Shown here: piece after piece, positions 46,193 through 57,987 of the stretch
How positions within the stretch are numbered: the first letter of the stretch is position 1
Layout of the letters: every line of letters starts with the position of its first letter
DNA from: Cyclina sinensis
Lineage: Eukaryota > Mollusca > Bivalvia > Venerida > Veneridae
Direction of reading: 5' to 3'
Assembly: GCA_012932295.1 (NCBI GenBank)
Contig: JAAONU010000001.1
Span: 28,885,921-28,949,920 of the forward strand
DNA: 64,000 nucleotides
Notes under the pieces: generated by a model
Database searches by the model: none
Seen by the model: only the letters and a program-made list of their open reading frames with translations
Told to the model about the DNA's origin: nothing
Program-made: the position numbers and the translations under genes

Positions 46193-46450
46193 TTTTAGCT
46201 CACCTGAGCACAATGTGCTCATGGTAAGCTTTTCTGTTGGCCTTATGTGGTGAAGTGGCATCAAACGTTTTCTTTTAACAACATCTCCTTAACCATCAGG
46301 CCAAAGTTGATTAAACTTTGCTTGGATGTTCCTTTTATGAAGCTCTACCAAGTTGTTCAAAGAATTGAATTCCATTGAGATTTCTGGTTGCTAAGGCAAA
46401 AGAAAGGAAAAACTTTTAAAATTTTCTTGTTTAAAGAATTTTGCCCTCTT
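46193..46450 (+). repeat. AGCTCACCTGAGC-family repeat (truncated copy)
   Basis: TTTTAGCTCACCTGAGCACAATGTGCTCATGGTAAGC is the hairpin head; ACATCTCCTTAACCATCAGG follows as in the longer copies. The right half is missing. Confidence 0.7.
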
Positions 46451-46869
46451 TATATCACTTAATCATTATAGTCAGTCAGTCAGTCACAGGAATATATATG
46501 AATGATCAGGAAAGGGAAAGAGAGCACTAAGTTTTGTACCATTTTTGGAAAGTTTTTTTTACCAAGTTTTGGATCCATTTTAATAGGTTGTTCTTGTTGC
46601 ACTCAGTCAAAGAAGATTTGATTTGACTCTTTATAATAGCTGTTGTAAATTCAAATGCCACCGATATTTTTCAAGATCTCAGTGTGCGACTTGGTTTGTG
46701 GACTTATTACAACAGTTTAGAAAGAAGTACCCAGATTAGCCCGTAAAAAAAAGACCCAGAAGAACATGCTACAAGTTACTTAAGATGCTTATAATGCACA
46801 GTTTAATGGTGAAGCCCGCAGAAAGCTACTTACTTTTACTGCTAAATAGTCCTCATTTAATGAGTTGGG

Positions 46870-47400
46870 TTTTAGGTCAGTACTGTATATCTTACATTGT
46901 CTATATTTACTTCAGATCATATTATTCATTAAAAAGGTCAAATTCAATGAGGGTTTAAAGCGACTGACTCACAGATGGGCCAATGATGAAATAAAAAGAA
47001 AATGTTTATACATCTGACAATTCTAGCAGCTGCTGTAATTGTGAAGAACATATCTAAACTAAGTTACTGACTCATTTTTTGTTACAGATTGTTTTTTGTT
47101 TTTGTTTTTTTTTTCAGATTTTTTTACAGAAAAGCATCAAAATATAAAGTTTTTTCACACTTTTATCATGTTTATCGGTAGAAAATTTACCCCGTTAGTC
47201 ACTGGGTAGATACTTTAGTTATATCATTAATTTTGACAAATCTAGATAACTAGTCTGTGTTTCTCAGTGGTGTAGATTGTCGCTCTATATTTTACTGACC
47301 GAAAGGTCATGGGTTCGAATCCTGATAAAATCAAAACTTTGTTTTTTCATGGTGTATAGAAGCATAATATTATGTTTTTTCCATAGTATATTAACTTCTC
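46870..47400 (+). repeat. Second copy of the SINE-headed composite repeat
   Basis: GTTTAAAGCGACTGACTCAC ... AAAATTTACCCCGTTAGTCACTGGG parallels 26.34-26.57 kb. It is followed at 47268-47322 by an A-box-like stretch and a B box GGTTCGAATCC, then TTTTTTCATGGTGTATAGAAGC. The pol III head lies inside the repeat rather than at its start, as in the first copy. Confidence 0.65.
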
Positions 47401-47814
47401 TTAAATTTTAGAGGGAAAAAAATTTCAGCTAAATTCTGTGCATTAGCAGCCTTCTTAAACACCCAAAAAATTTATGTCAACATGATAATACAAGAGCAAA
47501 TCATATGCTGTAGCCATTCACATTTGTTTAACCATGGACTTGGCTTAGTTAAATAAGAATACAGTGAAGACATTAATATTCATTGTCGGCACATATAAAA
47601 TGAAATTGGACATTAGTAAGATTGCAGCATTCATTTATCCTGTTAACATCGGCATGTATTGCTAAATGTCTTGGTTCAGGGCAGCCTAAGATTTTCATCC
47701 CCATTTTAAAGAACAGTAACCCAGTCTGCACTATATATTACTGACAAAAATCTTGCTTTATCAAGATATATGTTTTCACATAGCAAAAATAAAAAAAAAT
47801 TTTGTACATTCTAA

Positions 47815-49365
47815 TTTAACAAGAGATATTTGTAAAACATATATGCCCACCTTGTGCCTTGTCTCTAGAGGCAGCCATAAAAGTATAGGAAGGTAGAAGG
47901 ACAAGGACAGGGGCTTTTGATATCAAAAGCTATTGGCCATGGCAAGTAGATGAATGAGAGGAACTGTAGATTATGTTAATGACATTTTGGTTACAAAATG
48001 TATAAGGTTCAATAACTGGAGAACACGAAAGAGTATAGGAATGGCATGGGTAGGTAAGTAGATGGGAAGGAAGTTTTGATGCAGCAAGGCCCAAGGGTTC
48101 TCCAGTTATCAGTCAGAATCTGTTTTCCTCTTTATGGTGTATGGCAACTGTGACACTTTGGCATTTAACCTAGTGACCTCATAGACAAAAGGGGTCATCT
48201 CCTGAACAGACCAACCTGAATAGCAAGTCTGTGAAGCCAATGCCCGAGGGTTCTCTTGTTATTGATTGGAAATCATTTTTCTATTAATGGTCGGTCTGAT
48301 CTTAACTTTGACCAATTGACCCAAACAGCGATATAAGTTATCTACAGGTCAATTTCAACCAGCATTGCAAGTTTAAGGACCTTAGACACGATCATTCTGT
48401 AGTTATTCCTCAGGAACAATTTTCAGTTAATGATCAGTATGACCTTGACATTTGATCTAGTGACCCTAAAACTTAAGGGGAGATCTACTGGTCACGACCA
48501 ACCTGCCTTTAAAGTTTTAGGAAGCCTAGGCCCAGGCATTCTACAGTTATTAATCAGAAACCGTTTTGCTTTTCAAGGTCACTTTGACCTTGGCCATTGA
48601 CCTAGTGACATGAAAAACTATAGAGTTCATCAACTGGTCATGAGCAACCTATATACCAAGTTTGAGAAACCTGGGCTCAAGGTACCGGTTGATATCCGTT
48701 GGAAAAGGTTTTTCTTTTCTAGGGTGACCTTGACCCGTAACCTAGTGATCTCATAGAAAACAGGCCATCTGCTAAACAGACCAGTCTGCATAGCAAGTCT
48801 GAGGAGCCAATGCCCAAGGGTTCTCTTGTTATTCATTGGAAACCATTTTTCTGTTTATGCTCAGTATGACCTTGACCTTTGATCTAGTGGCCGTAGAAAC
48901 TTAAGGAATGATCTTCTGGCCATGACCAACCTGCCTATGAAGTTTTAGAAAGTCTGGTCCCAAGCATTCTATACTTATTGATAGGGAACGGTTTTGCTTT
49001 TCAAGGTCACTGTCACCATCGCCCTTGACCTGGTGATCTGTAAAGCTATAGTGGTCATCTACTGGTCATGACCTACCTACCTTGCAAGTTTGAGGAACCT
49101 GAACCCAAGAGTTTTATAGTAACTGATCGGAAACCGTTTTGCTTCAAGGTCACTGTGACCTTAGCCTTTGACCTAAAGAAAACTGTAGGGATCATCTACT
49201 GGACATGATCAACCAACATGCTAAGTTTGAAGAAGGTAGATCTAAGGGTCCTCTAGATATTGATCGGAAACGAAGTGTCTACCGACTGACTGACCGACCG
49301 ACATACCGACCGACATTTGCAAAACAATATGTCCCCTAATCTTCCACGGGAGGCATAATAAAGTG
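47815..49365 (+). mobile_element. Tandem-core element with TGACCTTGACCT-bearing ~140-bp units
   Basis: Starts ACAAGAGATATTTGTAAAAC followed by ATATATGCCCACC, and ends GCAAAACAATATGTCCCC...GGGAGGCATAATA after a GACTGACCGACCGACATACC run. Between them about seven units carry GGTCA(T/C)GACCAACCTGCC, AAGTTTGAGGAACCT, TTCTCTTGTTATTGATTGG and AAGGTCACTGTGACCTTGACC-like text. The layout (short unique ends, tandem core, GNC-rich tail) is that of non-autonomous tandem-core elements common in bivalves; mechanism unknown. No coding. Confidence 0.8.
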
Positions 49366-49607
49366 TCATTCATAAACGCATTGGATCCTTAAACGTCCGG
49401 CTCATAGAAATGGAAGAACTGTCATTTATTCTCAAAACTTTGGAAAATCCAGGCACTGAAAGGAATTATGGTAAATCATAAAACAAAAGTTTATTATACC
49501 ATTGATAATTCTAGTCTGGAATGACAAATTTTTTTGTGGTGGCATTGATCTTAAAGGAAAACAGATTATTTTTAGCAGACGTGTGTCCTTCAGTTAAATC
49601 AAAGCTT

Positions 49608-52600
49608 TTATATATGCCACAAGTGATATATGGGAAGGTGGCGCATATTTCTACAGTATTCCGCACCTTCTAGTGTTTTCACTGTATATGACCGTTCATT
49701 ATTTTGTGCAATAACAGTAGCTGGTTTCCATAATGCGCCTTGCTGAATGCGAACTGGTTCACCTACACTCAACGACTTAAGTGGTGTGACCATCCTATCA
49801 TAGTGTTTCTTTTGGGTCTGCTTTTGTTCAGTTAATCTCTGAATTTCAGAGGATCTGGAGTTTTTGGCTTCAACTGTTCAGCTGTAATAGGTAGAAATGA
49901 CCTAATTTTCCTAAAAACAATTCAGCAGGCGTATAACCTGAACTTAGTGGTGTTGCACGATACTCAAGCAAAGCAATGGCTGGATCTGTGGAAGTAGTTT
50001 TTGCTTTTTTCATAATTGTCTTGCAAATTTTAACATGAGCCTCGGCTAACCCTTTGCTTTGACTTCACAAAGGAGAAGAGGATGCATGCTCAAAATCCCA
50101 TGTTTTAGCAAAGTCTTTGAATTACTGAGATGTGTAAAAAGAAGCACCATCAGAAACTAATCTCATCAGAATACCATGGCGAGAAAATAATTGTTTCATT
50201 TGCCTAATAACAACATTACTTGTGCTTGACAATTTAGCATACTGAAAGTAGTTTCTGTAATAGTCATAAATAAGTAAGTAGTCTTGACCATCAAATGTAA
50301 AAACGTCAGTAACAACGTTTTGCCAAGGGCGGTCTGGTATTTCATGAGGTATCAATGGCTCTTTGGGATTTGAACATCTATGTTTCTAGAAAAACCGTAC
50401 ATTTGTTGACCTTTTCATCAATGTCTGCTGTAATGCCAGGCCAGAACACAGTACCTGCTGCTCGTCTTAGGCATTTGAGATACCACAGTGATCCATACGC
50501 AGTATTCAACTCAAATAATCTTGAACTGTCGACTCAACTCTATAGTTCCAGTAATCAAGTAACTGTGACGGACAATCTTGACGCTTTTCAGACAATCCAG
50601 ACAGAATAACGTCCTAAAGAAGAAACAAATAATCATCTCTAAGGGTGTGAGACCTGATTTCATTGAATTTCCTGTCACTTACCGTGGTATATTTCATAAC
50701 AAAATGGACATGCAAATCAGCAGCTTTTGACAATTCAGGGTGTGCGTTTGACAGAAATTTCCTAGACAGAGTATCTGCATTTTCTGTAGCTGCTTTTGAG
50801 CATATTCTTAAGACTGGCATACTCGTTCTGCTTTCACAAGTGTGAGTTGATCTCCCTCTGCAATAAGCTTTTCTCTTTTTTCTCAGATTGTATTCCAAAA
50901 ACAATTTGGTCTCTTATCATATCATCTTTGTATGTGTCTGCTAAAGGAATTTGCTTGCCAGGTAGAGTCATAACCTTGCAACTGCAGCATCATGCGCTGT
51001 AACCTTGCAGGTGCGGCATAAATAGGTTTCTTCATGATGGCAAGAAGAGGTAAATGGTCTGACGCTACATGGCGACCATACACGTAGTGATTAAATCGAT
51101 TTAGACCAAACAGAACTGCAAAGAATTCCTTGGGCCTAGTTTACCCCTGACTGTGTAAGACCATATTTGGAACAATCACATTGCAACACTAATGATTTAC
51201 TGGGATTATAGAAGTCTAAAACAGGCGATTGTTTCAATACGTCTTTGGCCTTTTGAAAAGATTCTGCCTGATCTTCATCCCAATGAAAATGAATATTTTT
51301 CTTCAAGATTTGGCGTACAGTAGTAGTAACTTCGGACAAATTTGGTGCAAATCTGGACAGGCACGTTAACATGCCGATAAATGTTTCTAGTTCTGCTTTG
51401 TCCTTAGGCAGTTCCATTTCTCGAATTGTGGACACTTTTTCTGGGCCAGACCTTAAACCTTTAGAGGAGAGGATGTGACCAATATATTGGATTTCAGTTG
51501 GTCCAACTTCAACTTTGTTTGTATTAAGACGTATGCCTTTCTGTTGGCATCTATTGAGCACTTTACTTAGGTTCTTGTCATGTTCTGCTCGTGTGGACCC
51601 CCATACTAATATGACATCAACCATTGCAGAACAACACTTCAAACCTTCAAGACACTCGTCTATGCGAGGCTGGAAATCATATTGACTTGTGACCAGGCGA
51701 GAGGTGTATGGGTATAGCGAAAACGACCTAAAGGGCTATTGAGGAATATTGAGGAATATGACGATTCCTCATCGAGTTCCATTGACCAGTAACTTTGTTT
51801 GCAGTCGAACTATGTGAAGTTCTAAGCTGCAGATAACTTTGGAAGAACATCGTCAAGAGTTCTCATTGGATAATGAGAACGATATAGGGCCTTGTTTGGG
51901 TCTCTCAGATCAAGGCATATTCTGACTTTATCTGATCCTGATTTGTTTACAACAAACATTGAATTGACCCATTTAGTAGTTGTATTGACCTTTGCAATAA
52001 TACTGGCTTAGACCATTTTCTGTTGCCCAGTAAGAACTTTTTCATTAAGGGAAACAAGTACTCTTCGTGGTAGGTGCACAACTGGCTGGACTTCAGAATA
52101 AAGTTTCAATGAAACTTTGCCTGGAAGATGAGTAATGCCTGTAAATAAATCAGAATGCTTAACACTGTCAATTTCAAAGTCACTGTTAAGAACACTGTCA
52201 TCAATGTACACTTCTGGAAATCCACCAGTATCCTCACCATGCAATGAACATTTTTGTCTGCAGACTGCCTCAAAATGATTGATTTTTTTTACAAAAGTTA
52301 TGTTTTCCTTTTGCATGCATAATCAACTGACGGTCTTGCTGTTTTCATGTTCTGTAGCTGCTTTTGAGCATATTCATAAGACTGGCATACCCGCGTTGCT
52401 TTCACAATTGTGAGTGGATTTCCCTCTGTAATAAGCTTTTCTCTTATTTTTTCAGATTGTATTCCAAAAACAATTTGGTCTCTTATCATATCATCTCTGT
52501 ATGTGTCTCCAAACGCACAATCAACAGCAAGTGTTTATAAGCTTGTTATAAATTGCTCAATGCTATTGTCTCCTAGTTGTTCATTTTTGAATTTATAACG

Positions 52601-52847
52601 ACTGAAAACTGGACTTGTTTTGTGTTGAAAATGGAGCTGAAATTCACCCGAAATCAATTTTGTTGATTTTCTTCATCTGCTGTCAACTGTAACGTATTAT
52701 AAATCTCTCGTCCACGTTTTCCTACCCACAATAATAAATAACCTAGACTTCCTCTGATTTGTTTTTCAGAGTACCAGCAAAAATAAGCTCTGCATGTTGT
52801 CTGAATTTCTTGAGAGCCTCTAGCAGGTTCTCACTGCTCCAGTCCAT
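49608..52847 (-). pseudogene. Gypsy-like LTR retrotransposon, broken gag-pol
   Basis: Read leftward from the ATG at 52847. Gag starts 'MDWSSENLLEALKKF' and continues with stops to 'RDQIVFGIQSEKIREKL' (52298-52489). The spacer and RT start ('VVHLPRRVLVSLNEKV') lie at 52008-52316. The RT palm follows at 51640-52000 with stops. The RT C-terminus and start of RNase H ('ILSSKGLRSGPEKV', 'LVLQCDCSKYG') lie at 51136-51642. RNase H ends at 'DTLSRKFLSNAHPELS' (50614-50770). The integrase zinc-binding end and catalytic core ('IPHEIPDRPWQNVVTDVF', 'LVSDGASFYTSQ') lie at 49800-50600, and the integrase C-terminus ('VGEPVRIQQGALWKPATV') at 49608-49793. The RT catalytic box reads VDVI where the family has VDDI, so one metal-binding aspartate is lost. 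Many stops and frameshifts confirm decay. No LTRs were recognised at either side. Confidence 0.85.
50782..50939 (-). repeat. Gag fragment duplicated into the RNase H region of the Gypsy-like element
   Basis: This 158-bp block matches 52350-52508 of the same element at roughly 92% by eye. Both begin CTACAGAA on the minus strand's 3' side and end at a shared GACACATACA(A/G)AGATG. It interrupts the RNase H C-terminus just before 'DTLSRKFL'. Confidence 0.85.
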
Positions 52848-54296
52848 CTTTGGGGTGTAAAGTTATTCCACCGAAAGGAATAAACACAGTTGCTGCCCAA
52901 TCGTACTCTGCTGGGTAAAAACACAATACACAATCTGACTGAAGTACCTGATCTAACTACGGGACCCATTCATTTCTGTCTTCTGGTTGATCTGAAAAAA
53001 ATATACCTCTGAAATATGTTCACTCCTTCTAGTTGAATAACTATAACCCCCAAAATATGACAAATGTGTTTGAGTACGGAGAAAAGGTTATGAAAATGAG
53101 GAAGCTTAAAAATGACATGGCCTGATGTGCAGAAAAATAACTTGCAATGTGTATTAACACGTATCACATTTTGTAAAATCAAAGAAAGCTATATTAAAAT
53201 AAAAGTATTATATTATTAATACAGTAAAATTCAGCTATTAAGATTGCGTGCTATTGAGAGCACTATAGATCTAGGAAAAAGATATGAAAACTAATGTTTA
53301 ATTTAAGTTTGTCAGGCCCATACGGCTGTTTTCTTCGCTTCGCTTATGTATGAATTAACTTATTATGTCTCTTTATAAAGGAATGGCTTTTATTTGTAAT
53401 GTTAAGGTATAATGAGGGGTCTTTGGGTAAAAAAACATCTTTAACTAACCATCCCTCGGTATCATAACCACAATTTATGTAGACGTATGCATGCAAAAGA
53501 CTAATGTTTAAGGAAAATCATGAAGAAAACAAATATTAAGAACCCAATGTCTGGATCTTGAATTTAATGAAGTTTATTTTAACGACTGTGGTTTATTCCG
53601 TATTAATTCTTAGCACACAATTCTTAGTTAATAATGGCACTGTAGGCAGAAAATGGCTGTCTAGGGCCTTCAGTAAATGTAAAACCATGCCCATCCTCCT
53701 ATAGTTGCGTCTCAACAACTTTTTTTTTTCAATAAGATTCGTGACATGTAACAAAATTCCGTACAAATAACACTTTTGTCTGTATCTACATAACGCCTAA
53801 TATAGGGACCAGAGAGATTCCTACACACGTTTCAGACGACTTGAAATGCTTGTTTTATAGTTTTACATCCCACCGTAATTAGCATGACTGGAACTGACGT
53901 CATCCTACTATATTCGCTGAAATAGCATGTTAAACTTATTTTTCCTTCCAGTTAATTCTATAAAGATGTGTATAAAAAAGCTTAAAGTAATTGACTAACT
54001 GCTTAACTTCCTAACGTAACGACTCTGCTCATGTTTCAAGTGTCACTTCAGTAGTACGGCGATTTACGTTGAAAAATTACCATTCGACTATCATGAGTGA
54101 TTCATGACTATGTAACTATGTGCATATATAAATTTATATTGAGTGATTTTTTTTCATAAAGCGTTTTTTTAAACACACCTAAATGTTAGAAAGAAACTTA
54201 GGTTGACACATTTAATTACGTAAATGTCATGATAATATTTCAGTCATTTTTTGAAATCCATTTAAACGACAGGCTTTTCTTGTCTCGCGCTTCTTG
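52848..54296. other. No gene seen
   Basis: AT-rich sequence upstream of the Gypsy-like gag and left of the Ngaro-like element. It should hold the former LTR/leader, but no repeat of it was found at the element's other side. No coding signal. Confidence 0.5.
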
Positions 54297-54492
54297 ATAA
54301 TTCGGTACATTTCAAGCGTGTCTTTAAATGTACAACATTATTTGGAAGGGAAGATAACTCCGTATGCCTTTTCTCCTTTCGTCACCACAGTTCTCTCAAG
54401 ATGACGTCATAAATTACGTATTCTTCAGCGCCCTCTTGCGATTTTCTCCAAGCTGAACAGGTCGGTAAAAGATTTGCTCTACAAATTTTTAA
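54297..54492 (+). repeat. Ngaro-like A1 repeat
   Basis: 196 bp from ATAATTCGGTACATTT to CTACAAATTTTTAA. Identical to 60372-60567 except one C/T difference (GCTCTACA versus GCTTTACA). It contains ATGACGTCAT, a CRE-like palindrome. Confidence 0.93.
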
Positions 54493-54649
54493 TGTTTTTT
54501 ACCATTATACAACTTATTTGAAGTGTTTGAGCCAATTAATATGTTGTGCATTTGTGATCATGGTGCATATCTTGCCCTCTTATTATTATCATTGTCTCAT
54601 GTTTTGCAATGACTTGATTTTCAAACAAGATGTTTCGAGCACATTTGTG

Positions 54650-55430
54650 CACAGACACTTGTTTAGAAGCGAATATAAGGCATTTATGAATGGCCATTCT
54701 CCAGTATATAGTATTATATTACAAGATAACCAACTTCGAAATGTAAACAAACAAAACCGAAGCACATTTATCAAGTTGCTGCAGAAACACAAATGCACTT
54801 TCAGAATAATTCTAGCATCATTTCATACCTGTAATATATGCCCTTTCCAATGATATATGTCACTTCCAATAACTCCACTTTGTTACGGAGAAAATCACAT
54901 TTGTTTCCATCAAAAGTCAGTTTTCACGACCTGTCATCCAGCGAAGCTGTTGTAAGCGAATGGTTCCCAGTGTTGTAAACAGAACCGTTGCAAAATCTTT
55001 GAGCCGGGTTTAAAAATCACGCGCCAAAAACATTTGAATATAAAGAATCTAGCGTACGTGGTAATTTGCGCCCGGCTCAAAAGCAACGTATCGATACCGT
55101 ATAAGATACTGGGAACCATTCGCTTACAACAGCTTCGCAAGATGACAGGTCGTGAAAATCAGACTTTTGATGGAAACAAATGTGATTTTCTCCGTAACAA
55201 AGTGGAGTTATTGGAAGTGACATATATCATTGGAAAGGGCATATATTACAGGTATGAAATGATGCTAGAATTATTCTGAAAGTGCATTTGTGTTTCTGCA
55301 GCAACTTGATAAATGTGCTTCGGTTTTGTTTGTTTACATTTCGAAGTTGGTTATCTTGTAATATAATACTATATACTGGAGAATGACCATTCATAAATGC
55401 CTTATATTCGCTTCTAAACAAGTGTCTGTG
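54650..55430. mobile_element. 781-bp fold-back element with 8-bp TSD
   Basis: Terminal inverted repeats of about 322 bp run from CACAGACACTTGTTTAGAAG (left) to its complement at the right, with only a handful of mismatches. The inner part (TTGAGCCGGG/CCCGGCTCAA) extends the pairing further to about 365 bp. Perfect CATTTGTG duplications flank it at 54642-54649 and 55431-55438. There is no transposase. An 8-bp TSD with CA...TG ends fits a hAT or P-type family; which one is unresolved. It splits the Ngaro-like leader between A1 and ORF1. Confidence 0.92.
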
Positions 55431-55636
55431 CATTTGTGTTGGGCGAGCACGTGGTCACACGTTCTGCTTCGTATGCGACACACTTAAACATACCATATAT
55501 TCCTTATTGTATTTCATTAATCTTTAATAAATAGGTCTATTATAATAAAATAGTAAACTAGAATCTAATGGATCTATTAAATAGTGATTTGATCGTTTTG
55601 CTTACAAAAGTCATTGTTTTTTCCATAACTGTCCTC

Positions 55637-56119
55637 ATGCCGAGACGTCCATCACACCGAGGTCGAGCTGGACGACCAGCACCAAGCTCCCTCCAACACC
55701 AGTTTAAGACAAAGCGTGCCAGGACATCCACAAAACCTGATGTGAATGACATGGGTTACCCTACTCATGGACTTAACACAAATATACAACACACAGAACC
55801 GCCGCCGTTGTTACTCGTTCATCCAACGGGATGTTTGTGACCTACATGCCATACTGAATCTACTGGACTTATGAACCTACAAAACACGATACAAACTCCA
55901 CCTATTGGTGTTCCACCTGCATGCATAGCCCCATCGTGTGAACCTAATGGACTCAACGCAAGTTTGTATCAGTACACAGCCTCTCCTCTGCCGGGAAATG
56001 TGGTAGCTTTACACGGACTAAATGTAAACACCTCTACACCGAGCAGTGTACCTCTTGCTGCTGACGTGAGCACGTCATACTCTGCCCAAGGTGCTATGTA
56101 TGAGTCATCTCTAACTTAA
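55637..56119 (+). pseudogene. Ngaro-like ORF1 (gag-like), frame-broken
   Basis: An ATG at 55637 opens a basic, proline/arginine-rich start (MPRRPSHRGRAGRP ... KTKRARTSTKPDVNDMGYP) and stops at 55840. A second frame, 55871-56119, continues the same low-complexity style (NTIQTPPIGVPPACIAPS, GLNASLYQYTASPLPGN). Both are short for a DIRS-group ORF1, and no domain is visible. A donor-like AAG|GTGCTA at 56091 and acceptor TTTCAG at 56311 are phase-compatible with the RT frame. ORF1 may therefore have been spliced to Pol; this is inference. Confidence 0.55.
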
Positions 56120-56311
56120 CAAGGTAATAACGCCTTTCAATCTGTTTGCTGTAATATGTCCATCCATGTACCTCAAAAACTTTTCTTTTTCGTAACAAGG
56201 GTTTTTGCAATAAACAAAATTGTCAATACCAGCATTTATGCAAGATCTGTATGGGCCCCATTCTTTCTTCTCTTGCAAGTTATCAAATCAAAATACATTG
56301 AATAATTTCAG

Positions 56312-57987
56312 GCCAAGGCACTCTGCTTATCCGGGACCGAGATTCTCTCATCCGGCACCATCTCTTAGACTTAGGCCAAACTCCCATTAAAGCAGATCGT
56401 TTGGAATATTGGTTAGATCTATATGGTTACGATGAACACGAGAATGCTTTTTTATTATCTGGGTTTAGCATCGTTTTTTCACTCCAATACACGGGCCATC
56501 GAAATTTCACGTACTCAAAAAATTTAAAATCAGCAAATCTTCATCATGAAATTCTAAAAACCAAATTGGACAAAGAAGTAAATCTAGGTCGTATCATAGG
56601 CCCATTCGATTCACTGCCCTTTTCAAATCTCCGAATAAACCCTGTCGGACTCGTTCCTAAAAAGACAGGAGGATGGCGCCTGATTTCAAATTTATCGTAC
56701 CCATATGGTGATAGCGTCAACGACTTTATAGACTCAAATTTCTGCTCAGTCAAGTATTCGAAACTTGATAATGTCATCACGATGATACAAATAATAGGAA
56801 AGGGCGCTCTTTTAGGGAAAGTCGATATTCAGTCCGCTTTCAATTTATGTCTTGTTCGCCCGGAAGATTTCCCTTTACTGGGTATTCAATTTGATAATGA
56901 ATATTGGGTCAAAAAAATGTTGCCCATGGGAGCATCAATAAGTTGCGCTATTTTTGAACGATTTTCTACTGCCTTGCAGTGGATAGTTAGTAAATATGCC
57001 GAATCTAATAACTTAGACCATTATTTGGACGACTTCATTTTTTAGGTAGGGCTGAAACACCAGAATGTAAAAATCTAATGTCAAGTTTTCATGTTATTTG
57101 TGATGACATAAATATTCCGCTCAGTGAAATAACGGAAGGTCCTACCACGAATCTTACATATCTGGGATTTGAACTGGATACAGTTGCTATGGAAATACGC
57201 ATTCCACTGGATAAAACCTCTAAAGCTAGACATTGTTTACAGGAAACAATCGCCTCAAAAAAGGTGCGGTTAAATGCTTTTCAGTCTGACACTGGTCGGC
57301 CTTATAAATTTCTTCACTAGAGCAATTTCTTCCGGTCGAGCTTTTAACTCTGAGCTATATTTTGCAATGTCACAAGCTAAGAAACCTCACCATTTTATCC
57401 GCATCACAACAACTATACGACACAATCTAAAAACATGGCTATTTTTTCTTGAAAAATATAATGGAGTCTCCGTATTTTGCAATTTAGATTGGGTAACGAA
57501 TCACGACCTAGATTTATATACTGATGCCGCAGGAAACAAAAATTTTGGGCGCGGAGCTTTTCTTCATGGTGAATGGACTTTTCTTAAGTGGCCAGTTTCT
57601 TGGAGTGACGAAGTTTTTAAAGACATGACTTTTCTGGAACTCATACCAATAGTGCTGTCATTTTATTTATGGGATTTAAAGTTGAAGGGCAAAAAGATAA
57701 TCATACATACAGACAATCTTAGTCTTGTCCAAATTCTCAATAAAAAGTCTTTTCGAAAAAGATGCGTCATGTTTCTGGTTTTTAAATTGGTGTTACGGCT
57801 TTTATTTCAAAATATACAAATAAAAGCTGTACATATACCATCAAAACAGAATGAAATATGCGATGCCTCGAGTCGTTTGCAAATTTCTAGATTATTTAAC
57901 CTTTTACCTGCATCTGCTTCAAAAACTCCTCTTTTAATTCCGCAGGACTTTACTCAACTTTTGGATCAGAAATTATTCGATTGCTAG
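56312..57987 (+). pseudogene. Ngaro/DIRS-like reverse transcriptase-RNase H, two frameshifts
   Basis: The open frame from 56312 carries RT motifs in order: 'PVGLVPKKTGGWRLISNLS', motif A 'KVDIQSAF', 'LPMGASISCAIF' and motif C 'HYLDDFIF'. It stops at 57043-57045. The frame changes at a six-T run (57038-57043) and continues 'LGRAETPECK', 'TYLGFELDT' to 57320. A second shift falls between 57274 and 57320. The RNase H frame then runs to 57987 with 'LYTDAAGN' (D), 'TFLELIPIV' (E), 'IIHTDNLSLVQIL' (D) and 'NEICDASSRL' (D), a full DEDD set. Catalytic residues are all kept; only the indels break it. Confidence 0.85.

Noticed and set aside
49363..54296. LTRs for the Gypsy-like element
   Set aside because: No pair of matching sequences was found on the two sides of 49608-52847; the ~160-bp match is internal gag text.
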